NCBI GenBank assembly: GCA_900542285.1
Contig: UQNF01000044.1
Span: forward strand, 1-14,609
Direction of reading: 5' to 3'
Source: an uncultured Clostridium sp.
GTDB taxonomy: Bacteria; Bacillota; Clostridia; Christensenellales; CAG-138
DNA: 14,609 nucleotides
Below are positions 14,606 through 14,609 of this stretch, piece by piece (the stretch's first letter is position 1; every line of letters begins with the position of its first letter). The notes under the pieces are model-generated. The model made no database searches. It saw only the letters and a program-made list of their open reading frames with translations, and had not been told where the DNA came from. Position numbers and translations under genes: made by a program.

Positions 14606-14609
14606 CTGG

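Overview
The window looks like chromosomal core-genome DNA from a low-to-mid GC member of the Bacillota, most likely class Clostridia, possibly a gut or rumen anaerobe. Four things support this. Ribosomal protein L27 has a cleavable N-terminal leader and lies beside its processing protease Prp. A T-box riboswitch precedes thrS, with a ytxC-like gene next to it. A PerR-type regulator is paired with a rubrerythrin that carries an N-terminal rubredoxin domain. There is also a dockerin-containing fragment, typical of fibre-degrading clostridia. I could not assign a genus.

Layout, left to right. (1) 1-3965: bipA/typA, a CcdA-like six-helix membrane protein and alanine racemase (alr) run on the + strand with short gaps and are probably one transcript. 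Two promoter-like sequences precede bipA. (2) 3966-5124: a strong promoter and a structured leader, then rplU (L21), prp and rpmA (L27), closed by a clear intrinsic terminator. (3) 5173-6036: an OGG-type 8-oxoguanine DNA glycosylase whose -10 box sits so close to its ATG that the mRNA may be leaderless. (4) 6040-6777 (-): a ytxC-like gene, diverging from thrS. (5) 6845-9114: consensus promoter, threonine T-box leader with mutually exclusive antiterminator and terminator, thrS, terminator. (6) 9148-12327: a single-chain MacB-type ABC transporter with a TTG start and an extracellular domain of about 570 residues, then a hairpin shared with the convergent gene. (7) 12345-13409: the C-terminal end of a dockerin protein (- strand) and the C-terminal end of an ArsR-like regulator (+ strand) meet head to head, and both seem to have lost their N-termini. 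(8) 13458-14518: a perR-like gene and a reverse rubrerythrin on the - strand, with a 7-1-7 palindrome over the perR start region. (9) 14568-14609: a palindrome and direct repeat cut by the window edge.

Most genes serve translation and its control (BipA, L21, L27, Prp, ThrS) or oxidative and redox stress (OGG, PerR, rubrerythrin, CcdA). I found no phage, CRISPR, tRNA, rRNA, insertion sequence or recognisable defence system. The most unusual parts are the double truncation near 12850, the large ectodomain of the ABC transporter and the repeat at the right edge.
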